Program-made: the position numbers and the translations under genes
Origin: Agreia sp. COWG
GTDB lineage: Bacteria; Actinomycetota; Actinomycetes; Actinomycetales; Microbacteriaceae
Assembly (NCBI RefSeq): GCF_904528075.1
Contig: NZ_LR882035.1
Location: 2,728,001 to 2,792,000 of the forward strand
Length of the DNA stretch: 64,000 nt
Direction of reading: 5' to 3'
Notes under the pieces: generated by a model
Database searches by the model: none
What the model saw: only the letters and a program-made list of their open reading frames with translations
Told to the model about the DNA's origin: nothing
Part shown: in pieces, positions 36,246 through 44,241 of the stretch
Layout of the letters: every line of letters begins with the position of its first letter
How positions within the stretch are numbered: position 1 is the first letter of the stretch

Positions 36246-38120
36246 TTACTTGTCCTTCTTGGGCTCGTCGTCTTCAACGACCTCGGCATCGACCACGTCT
36301 TCGTCAGACTTGGTCGAGTCCTGCGGAGCGTCAGCGGCGGCGGAATCCGCAGCCGCAGCGTCGGCCTGGCTCGAGGCGTAGATGGCCTCGCCCAGCTTGC
36401 CCTGGCTCTCGTTCAGCTTGTCGAACGCGACCTTCACGGCCTCATCGTTGTCTTCGCCGGCGAGTGCCGTCTTGAGCTCGTCGACGTCGGCCTGCACGCT
36501 CGTCTTCACGTCTTCGGGCAGCTTGTCGTCGTTCTCCTTGATGAGCTTGTCGATCGAGTAGGCGAGCTGCTCGGCGTTGTTGCGCACCTCGGCGGCCTCA
36601 CGGCGCTTCTTGTCTTCGGCGGCGTGCTCTTCGCCCTCGCGCACCATGCGGGCGATGTCGTCCTTCGAGAGGCTGGAGCCGCCCGTGATCGTCATCGACT
36701 GCTCCTTGCCGGTGCCCTTGTCCTTGGCGGACACGTGCACGATTCCGTTGGCGTCGATGTCGAAGGTGACCTCGACCTGCGGGATGCCGCGCGGAGCCGG
36801 TGCGATGCCGGTCAGCTCGAACGTTCCGAGGTTCTTGTTGTCGCGGGTGAACTGGCGCTCGCCCTGGAAGACCTGGATGGCCACGGACGGCTGGTTGTCG
36901 TCGGCCGTGGTGAAGGTCTCGCTGCGCTTGGTCGGGATGGCCGTGTTGCGCTCGATGAGCGTGGTCATCATGCCGCCCTTGGTCTCGATACCGAGGCTCA
37001 GCGGGGTGACGTCGATGAGCAGAACGTCTTTGCGCTCGCCCTTCAGAACGCCGGCCTGCAGTGCGGCACCGACGGCCACGACCTCATCCGGGTTGACGCC
37101 CTTGTTCGGGTCCTTGCCACCGGTGAGCTTCTTGACGAGCTCGACGACGGCCGGCATACGGGTCGATCCACCGACGAGCACCACGTGCGCGATGTCGTTG
37201 ACCGACACGCCGGCCTCGCGGATGACGTCTTCGAACGGCTTCTTGGTGCGGTCGAGCAGGTCGGACGTGAGCTCTTCGAACTTGGCGCGGCTCAGCGTCT
37301 CGTCGAGGTTGGCGGGGCCGTTCTCGGTGAGCGAGAGATACGGCAGCTGGATCGACGTCGAGGTCGACGAGGACAGTTCCTTCTTCGCCTGCTCTGCTGC
37401 CTCCTTGAGACGCTGCTTCGCGATCTTGTCGCCCGAGACGTCGACACCGGTCGAGTCCTTGAAGCGCTTGATGAGGTAGTCCACGACGCGCTGGTCCCAG
37501 TCGTCTCCACCGAGGCGGTTGTCACCGGCGGTCGAGCGAACCTGGATGGTGGAGAAGTCGTCGTCTTTTCCGACTTCGAGCAGCGAGACGTCGAACGTTC
37601 CACCACCGAGGTCGAAGACGAGGATGAGCTCGTCTTCCTTGCCCTTGTCAAGGCCGTAGGCGAGGGCAGCCGCGGTGGGCTCGTTGATGATGCGCAGCAC
37701 GTTGAGGCCCGCGATCTCTCCGGCCTCCTTCGTGGCCTGGCGCTCAGCGTCGTTGAAGTAGGCGGGAACCGTGATCACGGCGTCGCTGACGGTGTCGCCC
37801 AGGTAGGACTCGGCGTCGCGCTTGAGCTTGGCGAGGATTCGCGCCGAGAGCTCCTGCGGGGTGTAGGGCTTTCCGTCGATGTCGACGGTCCAGTTGGTGC
37901 CCACATGACGCTTCACCGAGCTGATGGTGCGGTCGACGTTGGTGACGGCCTGACGCTTGGCCGTCTCACCCACCAGCACCTCGCCGTCTTTCGTGAAGGC
38001 GACCACCGAGGGGGTCGTGCGGAAGCCTTCCGCGTTGGCGATGACGGTGGGTTCTCCACCTTCGAGAACCGCAACCACCGAGTTGGTGGTTCCGAGGTCA
38101 ATTCCTACTGCACGAGCCAT
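36246..38120 (-). CDS. dnaK: Hsp70 chaperone DnaK
   Basis: A 624-aa Hsp70. The ATPase domain begins [20 protein letters not shown] and contains [38 protein letters not shown] and the second phosphate loop [33 protein letters not shown] marks its end. The substrate domain follows [18 protein letters not shown], and the C-terminal lid ends in an acidic tail. ATG 38120 is correct by homology; the frame extending to 38195 is leader sequence. AAGGAGAAA lies 11 bp upstream. It is first in the dnaK-grpE-dnaJ-hspR operon, under two HAIR boxes. Confidence 0.97.
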   Translation of the reverse strand: MARAVGIDLGTTNSVVAVLEGGEPTVIANAEGFRTTPSVVAFTKDGEVLVGETAKRQAVTNVDRTISSVKRHVGTNWTVDIDGKPYTPQELSARILAKLKRDAESYLGDTVSDAVITVPAYFNDAERQATKEAGEIAGLNVLRIINEPTAAALAYGLDKGKEDELILVFDLGGGTFDVSLLEVGKDDDFSTIQVRSTAGDNRLGGDDWDQRVVDYLIKRFKDSTGVDVSGDKIAKQRLKEAAEQAKKELSSSTSTSIQLPYLSLTENGPANLDETLSRAKFEELTSDLLDRTKKPFEDVIREAGVSVNDIAHVVLVGGSTRMPAVVELVKKLTGGKDPNKGVNPDEVVAVGAALQAGVLKGERKDVLLIDVTPLSLGIETKGGMMTTLIERNTAIPTKRSETFTTADDNQPSVAIQVFQGERQFTRDNKNLGTFELTGIAPAPRGIPQVEVTFDIDANGIVHVSAKDKGTGKEQSMTITGGSSLSKDDIARMVREGEEHAAEDKKRREAAEVRNNAEQLAYSIDKLIKENDDKLPEDVKTSVQADVDELKTALAGEDNDEAVKVAFDKLNESQGKLGEAIYASSQADAAAADSAAADAPQDSTKSDEDVVDAEVVEDDEPKKDK

Positions 38121-38175
38121 GTGAACGATTTCTCCTTGTTTTGCCGGTGGAACGAAATGCACGTTGTGGACAAGG

Positions 38176-38196
38176 GTTGAGCCTTGTTGACTCAAG
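38176..38196 (-). promoter_or_regulatory. HAIR-like box, proximal to dnaK
   Basis: GTTGAGC (38176-38182), seven bases, then ACTCAAG (38190-38196). The right half is a perfect HAIR half-site and the left half matches CTTGAGT at five of seven positions. It lies 56 bp upstream of the dnaK ATG, where it would cover the promoter. It pairs with a perfect box 63 bp further upstream. Confidence 0.75.
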
Positions 38197-38238
38197 CTTG
38201 CCAGTCGGGTAATTCCGTGTCAAGTTCTCCCAGCAAAA

Positions 38239-38259
38239 CTTGAGTTACATCGACTCAAG
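38239..38259 (-). promoter_or_regulatory. Perfect HAIR box, distal to dnaK
   Basis: CTTGAGT (38239-38245), TACATCG, ACTCAAG (38253-38259) matches the HspR operator consensus exactly. It is 119 bp upstream of the dnaK ATG and overlaps the stop codon and last codons of the ROK-family gene (which ends at 38245), so operator and coding sequence share bases. Confidence 0.93.
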
Positions 38260-39438
38260 TCTGATTTGATGCGCCCGCAGGCCGGCGGGCTGAGCCAGGC
38301 ACGCCTGCACGGCCGCCTCGACCGCGCCGTCGACCGCGCGCGTCGCCTTGAGGTCCGAGGCGACGATGTCGGCCCGCGCATCCATCGCCGGCACCAGCCA
38401 GGCACCGAGTTCGCCCAGGTAGCCGTCGAGAACCACGGTCACGGGGCCGAGCATCGCCACGACCGAGTCGATCGCGTACGAGAGCGCGGCGGCCGCGATC
38501 GCGACGGCGCCGGATGCCCGGGGATCCTCTGCACGCAAGGCGTCGGCCAGAGCCGCGACCGCCACGTGCGGGTGCACGGCGACGAGGGCCTCGACCTCGT
38601 TCTCAGACCGGATGCCGGCGGCGGCCACCAGAGCGGACAGCGACGCCGCGCGCCCCAGCGTCGCGCGACCGCCCTCGGAGCCCGCCACGGGCATCCGGCC
38701 GAAATCTGCATTGCCGGGCGAAGACGAGATCGGCTCTGTACCGAGAAGAATGGCGCCTCCCACCGCACGCTCACCGCCCAGGTACACGATGATCGGGGCG
38801 GGCGACGCGTTCGTCGACGACTCGGCGCGAACCAGGTCGACCGAGGCGAGGGCCGCGAGCGCGCCCACCGAGCCCGTGCTGACGAGCACCTCGGAGCGAT
38901 CGACGAGCCGGAGCTGCTCCGAGACGGCCGCCACGGGATCGAGGCCGTCGAGATCGCACGCGATCACGACGGAGACCAGGCTGCGCGGGGCCGACACGCT
39001 GTCGAGGATCCACTCGATGGCGACGGCGAGCGCCGAGGCCGCCTCGCCCTTGTCGGAGTGCCCCAGATCGATGCGGTCGGCGTACTGCGCCAGGCCGACC
39101 CCGCCGACCGTGGCGGTTCTCGCCTTGACACCGTCGGCATCCAGGCGCACGCCGGCCACCACCCACCTGTCACCCGTGAGCGTGACGTCGTGCGTCGGCC
39201 GTCCGACGCGAGCCTGCGTGCCCGCGAGCTCTTCCGAGATCAGCTCGAGGCCCTTGAGCTCGGCGATCATGCCGGTGAGCGTCGACAGCCCGAGGCCGGA
39301 TGCGTCGGCTATCGCCGCCCTCGACGCCGGCCCGTGTGTGCTGAGAAACCGCAGCACGATGCCGAGGTTGTACTCGCGCAGATCAGCTGTGTCTCCCCCG
39401 CGGTCGCTGCCGAAGAGGGCCCCCCGGCGCCCGTTCAT
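38245..39438 (-). CDS. ROK-family transcriptional regulator
   Basis: A 397-aa NagC/XylR-type protein. An N-terminal winged helix (LREYNLGIVLRFLSTHGPASRAAIADASGLGLSTLTGMIAEL, residues about 20-65) precedes an actin-like ROK domain (LVVACD-type phosphate loops near 160 and GGERAVGGAILLGTEPIS near 220). The CxCGxxGC zinc motif of kinase-active ROK proteins is not present, which fits a repressor. It probably senses a sugar or sugar phosphate. ATG 39438. Its 3' end carries the distal HAIR box of dnaK, so the genes are adjacent on the same strand. The divergent MFS gene starts 100 bp away and is a possible target. Confidence 0.85.
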   Translation of the reverse strand: MNGRRGALFGSDRGGDTADLREYNLGIVLRFLSTHGPASRAAIADASGLGLSTLTGMIAELKGLELISEELAGTQARVGRPTHDVTLTGDRWVVAGVRLDADGVKARTATVGGVGLAQYADRIDLGHSDKGEAASALAVAIEWILDSVSAPRSLVSVVIACDLDGLDPVAAVSEQLRLVDRSEVLVSTGSVGALAALASVDLVRAESSTNASPAPIIVYLGGERAVGGAILLGTEPISSSPGNADFGRMPVAGSEGGRATLGRAASLSALVAAAGIRSENEVEALVAVHPHVAVAALADALRAEDPRASGAVAIAAAALSYAIDSVVAMLGPVTVVLDGYLGELGAWLVPAMDARADIVASDLKATRAVDGAVEAAVQACLAQPAGLRAHQIRLESM

Positions 39439-39538
39439 GCCGTCAGCTTAGACACCGGCACCGCCGTCGTGCCAGTGGCTGAGCCGAGTCGAGGCGGCGC
39501 GTCACCGGCCGGATGTTTCGCGGCGCTACTGTGTCAGC

Positions 39539-41008
39539 ATGACTGACCCTTCCGGCGCCGCTCCTCGGCACGACGAGACCTCCCCGGCGACCCCTCTCCC
39601 GCTGGTCGCCAACACCGGCGCCGCGCTTGCCGTCGGCATGGATCTGCGCGACGATCTCGAGGTTCCCGCGCGGCAGGTGCGCTCGTGGGCGTTGTGGGAC
39701 TGGGCGACGCAGCCCTTCAACTCGGTGATCCTGACCTTCATCTTCACGGCGCTCTACCTCACGACCGACGTGTTCCTGCCGGCCGACATCGCTGCCCTGC
39801 CCGACGACGACCCCGCCAAGGTGGCCGGGCTCGCAGACCTCGCCAGCGGCTTCGGCTTCGCCATCTTCATCGCCGGCCTCGTCATACTCGTGCTCGCCCC
39901 CGTGCTCGGCCAGCGAGCCGACCGCGCGGGCAGTCGCAAGGTGGGGCTGCTGCTCTACACGATCCTGCTCGTGCTCTGCATGGGCGCGCTGTTCTTCGTC
40001 GAGGGCCAGCCCAGCTTCTTCGTGCTCGGGGCAGCGCTCGTGGCCATCGGCAGCGTCTTCAGCGAACTCGCCGGGGTGAACTACAACGCGATGCTCGTGC
40101 AGGTCTCCACAAAGAAGACCATCGGCCGGGTGAGCGGGCTCGGCTGGGGCCTCGGCTACATCGGCGGCATCGTGGCGCTCGTCATCGTGGTCGTCGCCTA
40201 CAGCTTCGACTGGTTCGGCCTTCCAGAAGACGACGGGCTGCCCTTCCGCGTCGTCGCCGTCGGCTGCGCGCTCTGGACCGTCATCTTCGCGATACCCATC
40301 TTCGTCTTCGTGCCCGAGGTCGAGGCATCCGGCCCCGCCGCGGCCAAGGTCAACTTCTTCGCGAGCTACGCCGTGCTCGCGAAGGACATCGCCCGGCTGT
40401 ACCGCGAGAGCCGGCACACGTTCTGGTTCCTCACCGCGAGCGCCGTCTATCGCGACGGGCTCGCCGGGGTGTTCGCCTTCGGCGCCATCATCGCGTCGGG
40501 CACCTTCGGCTTCGAGTTCCTCGAGGTGGTGGCGTTCGGCATCGCCGCGAACCTCGTGGCGGGGGTCAGCACCATCATCTCAGGTCGGTTCGACGACAGA
40601 TTCGGTCCGCGCGCCGTCATCCTGTTCTCTCTCGTCGGCCTCGTCGTAGCGGGCACCGGCGTCTTCGCCCTGCACGATGCGGGCAAGATCGTCTTCTGGA
40701 TCGGCGGCCTCGCCCTGTGCCTCTTCGTCGGCCCCGCCCAGACCGCGTCGCGATCGCTCCTCGCCCGGGTCTCCCCGGCGGGCCGCGAGGGAGAGATCTT
40801 CGGCCTCTACGCCACCACGGGGCGCGCGGCGAGCTTCATCTCCCCCGGGCTCTGGGCTCTGTTCATCTCGCTCGCCGGTGCTCAGTACTGGGGCATCCTG
40901 GGCATCGTGCTGGTGGTCGCCATGGGCCTGGTTCTCATGTTGCTGGTGAAGCTGCCCGACCTGCGCGCGACCGCGCCGGCCCCGACCTCGGTGGCCAGGT
41001 CCGAGTAG
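39539..41008 (+). CDS. UMF1/Atg22-like MFS transporter
   Basis: A 489-aa MFS protein of the UMF1 type. The signature RQVRSWALWDWATQPFNSVI appears at the first helix, followed by about 12 helices, with the family-typical loops ELAGVNYNAMLVQVSTKKTIGRVSGLGWGLGYIGGI and VGPAQTASRSLLARVSPAGREGEIFGLYATTGRA. Yeast Atg22 exports amino acids from vacuoles; bacterial substrates are unknown. A 45-residue soluble N-terminus precedes helix 1. ATG 39539. Divergent from the ROK regulator gene. Confidence 0.88.
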   Translation: MTDPSGAAPRHDETSPATPLPLVANTGAALAVGMDLRDDLEVPARQVRSWALWDWATQPFNSVILTFIFTALYLTTDVFLPADIAALPDDDPAKVAGLADLASGFGFAIFIAGLVILVLAPVLGQRADRAGSRKVGLLLYTILLVLCMGALFFVEGQPSFFVLGAALVAIGSVFSELAGVNYNAMLVQVSTKKTIGRVSGLGWGLGYIGGIVALVIVVVAYSFDWFGLPEDDGLPFRVVAVGCALWTVIFAIPIFVFVPEVEASGPAAAKVNFFASYAVLAKDIARLYRESRHTFWFLTASAVYRDGLAGVFAFGAIIASGTFGFEFLEVVAFGIAANLVAGVSTIISGRFDDRFGPRAVILFSLVGLVVAGTGVFALHDAGKIVFWIGGLALCLFVGPAQTASRSLLARVSPAGREGEIFGLYATTGRAASFISPGLWALFISLAGAQYWGILGIVLVVAMGLVLMLLVKLPDLRATAPAPTSVARSE

Positions 41009-41349
41009 CGAGTCCCCTCCCCTTCTCGCCCTCCGCCCCCTCGGCCCCCGCTCCGCCCCCTCGGCCCCCTCGGCCCCTTCCGGGCGCGAGAAGTCGCAGA
41101 AGGCGACTTTTCGAGCGAGGAAGCCGCCATCCGCGACCTCTCACCCCGCGCGACCGCCGCGCTCCGGGCGCGAGTGGACTCACATGGCGAGTCACGCGGG
41201 AGTAAACCCGCCATGTGCGACCTCTCACCAGCCATGGGGGCGTGTGTGACGGAGGAGCAGATTCCCCGTTCAGCGCGCTGTGGAGGAGCGGATCGCGCAC
41301 TGTGGAGAGTTTTGCGGGTTGCCGCGTGCACCCGGGCACACTGGCTCGC
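41009..41349. other. Gene-free stretch with low-complexity sequence and palindromic repeats
   Basis: This 341-bp stretch holds no convincing gene. From 41030 to 41080 it is a C-rich low-complexity run built of CCGCCCCCTCGG-like units. From 41085 on it holds a palindromic block (CGCGAGAAGTCGCAG at 41085-41099, with an inverted partner of part of it just after) and CCATCCGCGACCTCTC (41128-41143). Both blocks recur inverted at 42535-42592. At 41183-41217 there is ACATGGCG paired with CGCCATGT, overlapping an alternative GCGGG/CCCGC hairpin (41197-41212). CTGTGGA occurs at two places before the next gene, but no clear promoter can be set. Confidence 0.7.
41085..41143 (+). repeat. Left inverted repeat around the endonuclease-like gene
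   Basis: Two blocks, CGCGAGAAGTCGCAG (41085-41099) and CCATCCGCGACCTCTC (41128-41143), match inverted blocks to the right of the gene: the first perfectly with 42578-42592, the second at 15 of 16 bases with 42535-42550. The spacing between blocks is nearly the same on both sides (28 and 27 bases). Confidence 0.8.
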
Positions 41350-42381
41350 ATGCCCCGCGCTCTCGCCCTTCCGCCGGCACTGCGCGGATCGGCCTTCTCG
41401 GTGCGTGCTGCAACCGAGTCGGGCGTCGCGCGCAGTCGGCTTCGCGCCGCCGACCTGCAGACTCCGTTCTACGGAACACGCCTCGACATCGAGCACCCCA
41501 CGCTGAGACAGCGTTGCGCGGCGTGGCAGTCCGTCGCTCCGCCGGCCTCGTACGTGAGTCACTCGACGGCGGCGCGGCTCTTCGGCTGCCCGCTCCCGTC
41601 GACGCTCGAGAGATCCAGTGATCTTCACATCTCGGTGCCTCGCCCCCAGCGGGCGCCGCGCTCCCGGGGAGTCCGGGGGCATGCCGTCGCGCACCCCGTT
41701 GCGCACTCCGCCCGCGATCCGAACTCGAGAGCGACGAACTCGAGAACGACGAACCCTGAAACGGAGGCGGCCTGGTTCGATTCTCGGGGACTCCGGATGT
41801 CCACCGCGGAGCGCACGTGGCTCGACCTCGCGACGCAGCTCGACTTCGTTCGGCTCGTGGCCGCCGGCGACTACCTCCTTCGAGGAATCCGGGATCCGGA
41901 TGGCCGGCGCTCCCCCTTCACCACCATCCAACGCCTTCGCGACGCCTTCGCCAGCCACCCGGCGAAGCGCAACCGACGCACGATCGCCGCGGCCCTCGAA
42001 GCGCTGCGTGAACGTGTCGATTCCCCCAAAGAGACCGAGCTCAGGCTCTTACTGCAGGATGCCGGCTTTCCCGAGTTGATCGTCAATGAGCCCGTGCGCG
42101 ACGAATTCGGAGTGGTTCTGGCGTGCCCTGACCGTCGAGTCCGAGGGTTCAATGTAGGCATCGAATACAAGGGATTTGTCCACGCGACCGATCCCGCCAC
42201 GTGGGAGAACGACATCGTGCGCCAGCGCAGACTCGATTCGGTCGAGTGGAAGACGATCGACGTCATGCGATCGGACCTGCGCCAGCCCCATCACCTCATG
42301 CTGGTGCTCGAACGCGAGCTGCAGAAACGCGGCTGGACCGGCCGCTGCACCTGGCCGGCGCTGCACTATGCGCCCGAGTAA
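41350..42381 (+). CDS. Endonuclease-like protein, paralog of 7000-7968
   Basis: A 343-aa protein sharing the whole plan of the gene at 7000: YVSHSTAARLFGCPLPSTLE in the N-terminal half, WLDLATQLDFVRLVAAGDYLLRG in the middle, and at the C-terminus CPDRRVRGFNVGIEYKGFVH followed by WENDIVRQRRLDSVEWKTIDVM. Here the Asp, Glu-x-Lys pattern of a PD-(D/E)xK nuclease is complete (PD..., then E-Y-K), whereas the paralog has Gln in place of Lys. It has a Ser/Arg/Thr-rich insertion of about 20 residues near 120. It probably cleaves or binds DNA; the target is unknown. ATG 41350 has no visible ribosome binding site. It stands between matched inverted repeats. Confidence 0.75.
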   Translation: MPRALALPPALRGSAFSVRAATESGVARSRLRAADLQTPFYGTRLDIEHPTLRQRCAAWQSVAPPASYVSHSTAARLFGCPLPSTLERSSDLHISVPRPQRAPRSRGVRGHAVAHPVAHSARDPNSRATNSRTTNPETEAAWFDSRGLRMSTAERTWLDLATQLDFVRLVAAGDYLLRGIRDPDGRRSPFTTIQRLRDAFASHPAKRNRRTIAAALEALRERVDSPKETELRLLLQDAGFPELIVNEPVRDEFGVVLACPDRRVRGFNVGIEYKGFVHATDPATWENDIVRQRRLDSVEWKTIDVMRSDLRQPHHLMLVLERELQKRGWTGRCTWPALHYAPE

Positions 42382-42438
42382 AGACACCCTGGGCTGAAGA
42401 CACCCCGGAGTGACGACACTCTGGGCTGAAGACACCCT
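42381..42438 (+). repeat. 16-bp tandem repeat, about 3.5 units
   Basis: Units of AAGACACCCTGGGCTG type occur at 42381-42396, 42397-42412, 42413-42428 and a partial unit from 42429. The first base overlaps the stop codon of the endonuclease-like gene. The units differ at a few positions. Confidence 0.8.
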
Positions 42439-42464
42439 TCTCGCACCCGTGAGACGTCACGCGT

Positions 42465-42491
42465 GGCGGGTTGGCGCCGCGCCAACCCGCC
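42465..42491. terminator. Hairpin between convergent endonuclease-like gene and crtEb
   Basis: GGCGGGTTGGCG (42465-42476) and CGCCAACCCGCC (42480-42491) form a perfect 12-bp stem with a 3-base loop, flanked by a further complementary pair CGTGAG/CTCACG. It lies between two converging genes. There is no T-run, so two-way termination is likely but not certain. Confidence 0.65.
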
Positions 42492-42534
42492 CTGTGCAAC
42501 CCCTCACGCTGAGGGCCCCTCCCCGTCGCCACGC

Positions 42535-42592
42535 GAGAGGACGCGGATGGTGACATTGGTGGCACGCAGCTCACCACCTGCGACTTCTCGCG
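42535..42592 (-). repeat. Right inverted repeat around the endonuclease-like gene
   Basis: On the bottom strand it reads CGCGAGAAGTCGCAG (42592-42578) and then CCATCCGCGTCCTCTC (42550-42535), mirroring the left repeat at 41085-41143. The two repeats enclose about 1.5 kb with a single gene. Confidence 0.8.
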
Positions 42593-42701
42593 GGAACATG
42601 GTGGGTATGGAGAGAGTCCCGGCGGGGCGGGCGTCGCAGCGGGGCGGCGGTCCCAGCGGGGCGGCGGCCGCAGCCGGGCTAGGCCGGATGGGCGCGGGCG
42701 C

Positions 42702-43565
42702 CTATGCCGGGACCGTGATCCAGAGCCAGATCAGCAGCATCGTGACTAGAAAGCCCGAGATGAAGTTGAGCGTGAGGAACCGGCGCCAGCCCACGTTCGC
42801 GCGTTCGGCCTGCGCGTCGGTGATCGACCAGTAGGGCAGCACGCTCGCCGCGTAGGGCAGAACGAGCAGCCCGCCGAGCGGGCCGGGCCAGGTGCTGAAC
42901 AGCATCAACACGCCGCCGAGCATGTAGGCGAAGAAGGCGAAGCGCACGGTGGCCGCGCCGCCGATGACCGTGGCGATCGATCCGATTGCCGCCTCGCGGT
43001 CGGCGACGATGTCTTGCACGGCCCCGAACGCGTGGCTCGCGATGCCCCACAGGAAGAATGCCGCGAGCACCGCCCAGAGCATGGGTGTGAATACGGCACC
43101 CGCGAGAACGAGGCCGTACACGGCGGGGCTCACGAAGTGGGTGCTCGACGTCAGGGAGTCGATGAACGGGCGCTCCTTGAAGCGCAGCTTCGGCGCGCTG
43201 TACGCGACCACCGCGAACAGGCTGATGGCCAGAACGATCCACGAGAGCGCAGAACCCACCAGCACGAGGTACACGATGAACGGCACGTTCGTGACGACGA
43301 CGGCCCAGAGGGTGATGCGATGCAGCGAGCGATCGAGCACCGCGCCCTCGACCCCGCCCTTGCGCGGGTTGCGCATGTCGGACTCGTAGTCGAACACGTC
43401 GTTGATGCCGTACATGGCCAGGTTGTACGGAATCAGAAAGTAGAGGGTGCCCAGCACGAAGACCAGGTCGACCTCTCGAGTGACCAGCAGGTAGCCGGCC
43501 GCGAAGGGGAACGCCGTGTTCACCCACGACAGCGGGCGCGACGAGAGAAGCAGCTGGCGGATCAC
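42702..43565 (-). CDS. crtEb: Lycopene elongase / UbiA-family prenyltransferase
   Basis: A 287-aa membrane prenyltransferase, last gene of the carotenoid operon. It would add C5 units from dimethylallyl diphosphate to both ends of lycopene, giving the acyclic C50 carotenoid flavuxanthin. The first Asp-rich motif is NDVFDYESDMRNPRK, and the second active-site region is QDIVADREA. About eight hydrophobic segments fit UbiA proteins. The start is GTG 43565, sharing GTGA with the crtYf stop. Confidence 0.93.
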   Translation of the reverse strand: MIRQLLLSSRPLSWVNTAFPFAAGYLLVTREVDLVFVLGTLYFLIPYNLAMYGINDVFDYESDMRNPRKGGVEGAVLDRSLHRITLWAVVVTNVPFIVYLVLVGSALSWIVLAISLFAVVAYSAPKLRFKERPFIDSLTSSTHFVSPAVYGLVLAGAVFTPMLWAVLAAFFLWGIASHAFGAVQDIVADREAAIGSIATVIGGAATVRFAFFAYMLGGVLMLFSTWPGPLGGLLVLPYAASVLPYWSITDAQAERANVGWRRFLTLNFISGFLVTMLLIWLWITVPA

Positions 43566-43903
43566 GTGACGTCCTTCGATCGGGCGGGCAACAGCATCCA
43601 GAGCGACGGCAGCAGGATGGCCGCGGCGATGGCGTAGGCGAAGTCTTCGAGCGGCGCGATGCCGATGAAGGCACCCGAGATCAGCGCGTCGTCGTAGCCG
43701 ACGAGGCCGACGCCGATCATGACGTTGTCGAAGACCGCGGTGAACACCAACAGGATGCCGAGGCCGATCAGCACGGCCGGCCACCAGGGGCGGGCCCGCC
43801 CGGTGGCTGACAGACGGGAGCGGCCTCGCGTTCGCAGCAGTGCGATCACGGCGACGACCGCCACGACGGCGAGGAAGATCGCGTTCAGCGCCCAGTAGCT
43901 CAT
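43562..43903 (-). CDS. crtYf: C50 carotenoid epsilon/gamma-cyclase subunit
   Basis: A 113-aa membrane protein with three hydrophobic segments, the second half of a heterodimeric cyclase that forms the rings of C50 carotenoids. The family motif is seen as FIGIAPLEDFAYAIAAA (the PxED type). ATG 43903 overlaps the crtYe stop by 4 bp. Sequence alone does not decide whether the rings are epsilon (decaprenoxanthin) or gamma (sarcinaxanthin); the naming follows the Corynebacterium gene order. Confidence 0.9.
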   Translation of the reverse strand: MSYWALNAIFLAVVAVVAVIALLRTRGRSRLSATGRARPWWPAVLIGLGILLVFTAVFDNVMIGVGLVGYDDALISGAFIGIAPLEDFAYAIAAAILLPSLWMLLPARSKDVT

Positions 43904-44241
43904 GAGGCGACCCCGGAGCGGCTCGAGCGGGGCCGAGCGGAGCCCCTCGTCAGAAAGCCGAAGAGGTTCATCGTGAGGTAGCAGAGCAGCGTCAGAAAGA
44001 AGATCTCTTCGAGGGGCAGCTCGGGGGCCAGCTGGAGCCCGGTCATGAAGGCCGTCTCGCCACGGAAGAAGATGCCGAGGCCGATGCCCGCCAGATCCCA
44101 GACCACGAAGAACACGATGCCCGCCGCCAGAACGAGCGCAGCGCGCCTGCCGTCGCGGAAGAAGAACAGGGTGAAGCGACGATCGAGCACCACCATTCCG
44201 GTGAGCGAGACACCCAGCGCGACGAGGTACAGCACGCCCAT
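43900..44241 (-). CDS. crtYe: C50 carotenoid epsilon/gamma-cyclase subunit
   Basis: A 113-aa membrane protein with three hydrophobic segments, partner of CrtYf. The conserved PELPLEEIFFLTLLCYLTMN carries the acidic pair thought to protonate the substrate. ATG 44241 overlaps the crtI stop by one base (TGATG), and its own stop overlaps crtYf by four, so the subunits should be made in equal amounts. Confidence 0.92.
   Translation of the reverse strand: MGVLYLVALGVSLTGMVVLDRRFTLFFFRDGRRAALVLAAGIVFFVVWDLAGIGLGIFFRGETAFMTGLQLAPELPLEEIFFLTLLCYLTMNLFGFLTRGSARPRSSRSGVAS

Larger units (their letters stand above)
42382..42701. other. Gene-free stretch between convergent genes with repeats and a hairpin
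   Basis: This 320-bp stretch has no gene. It contains a 16-bp tandem repeat (42381-42438), a strong hairpin (42465-42491) flanked by CGTGAG (42448-42453) and CTCACG (42503-42508), the right inverted repeat (42535-42592), and a GC-rich run of GGCGGGGCGGG-like sequence up to the crtEb stop at 42702. Transcripts of the endonuclease-like gene and of the carotenoid operon must both end here. Confidence 0.7.
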
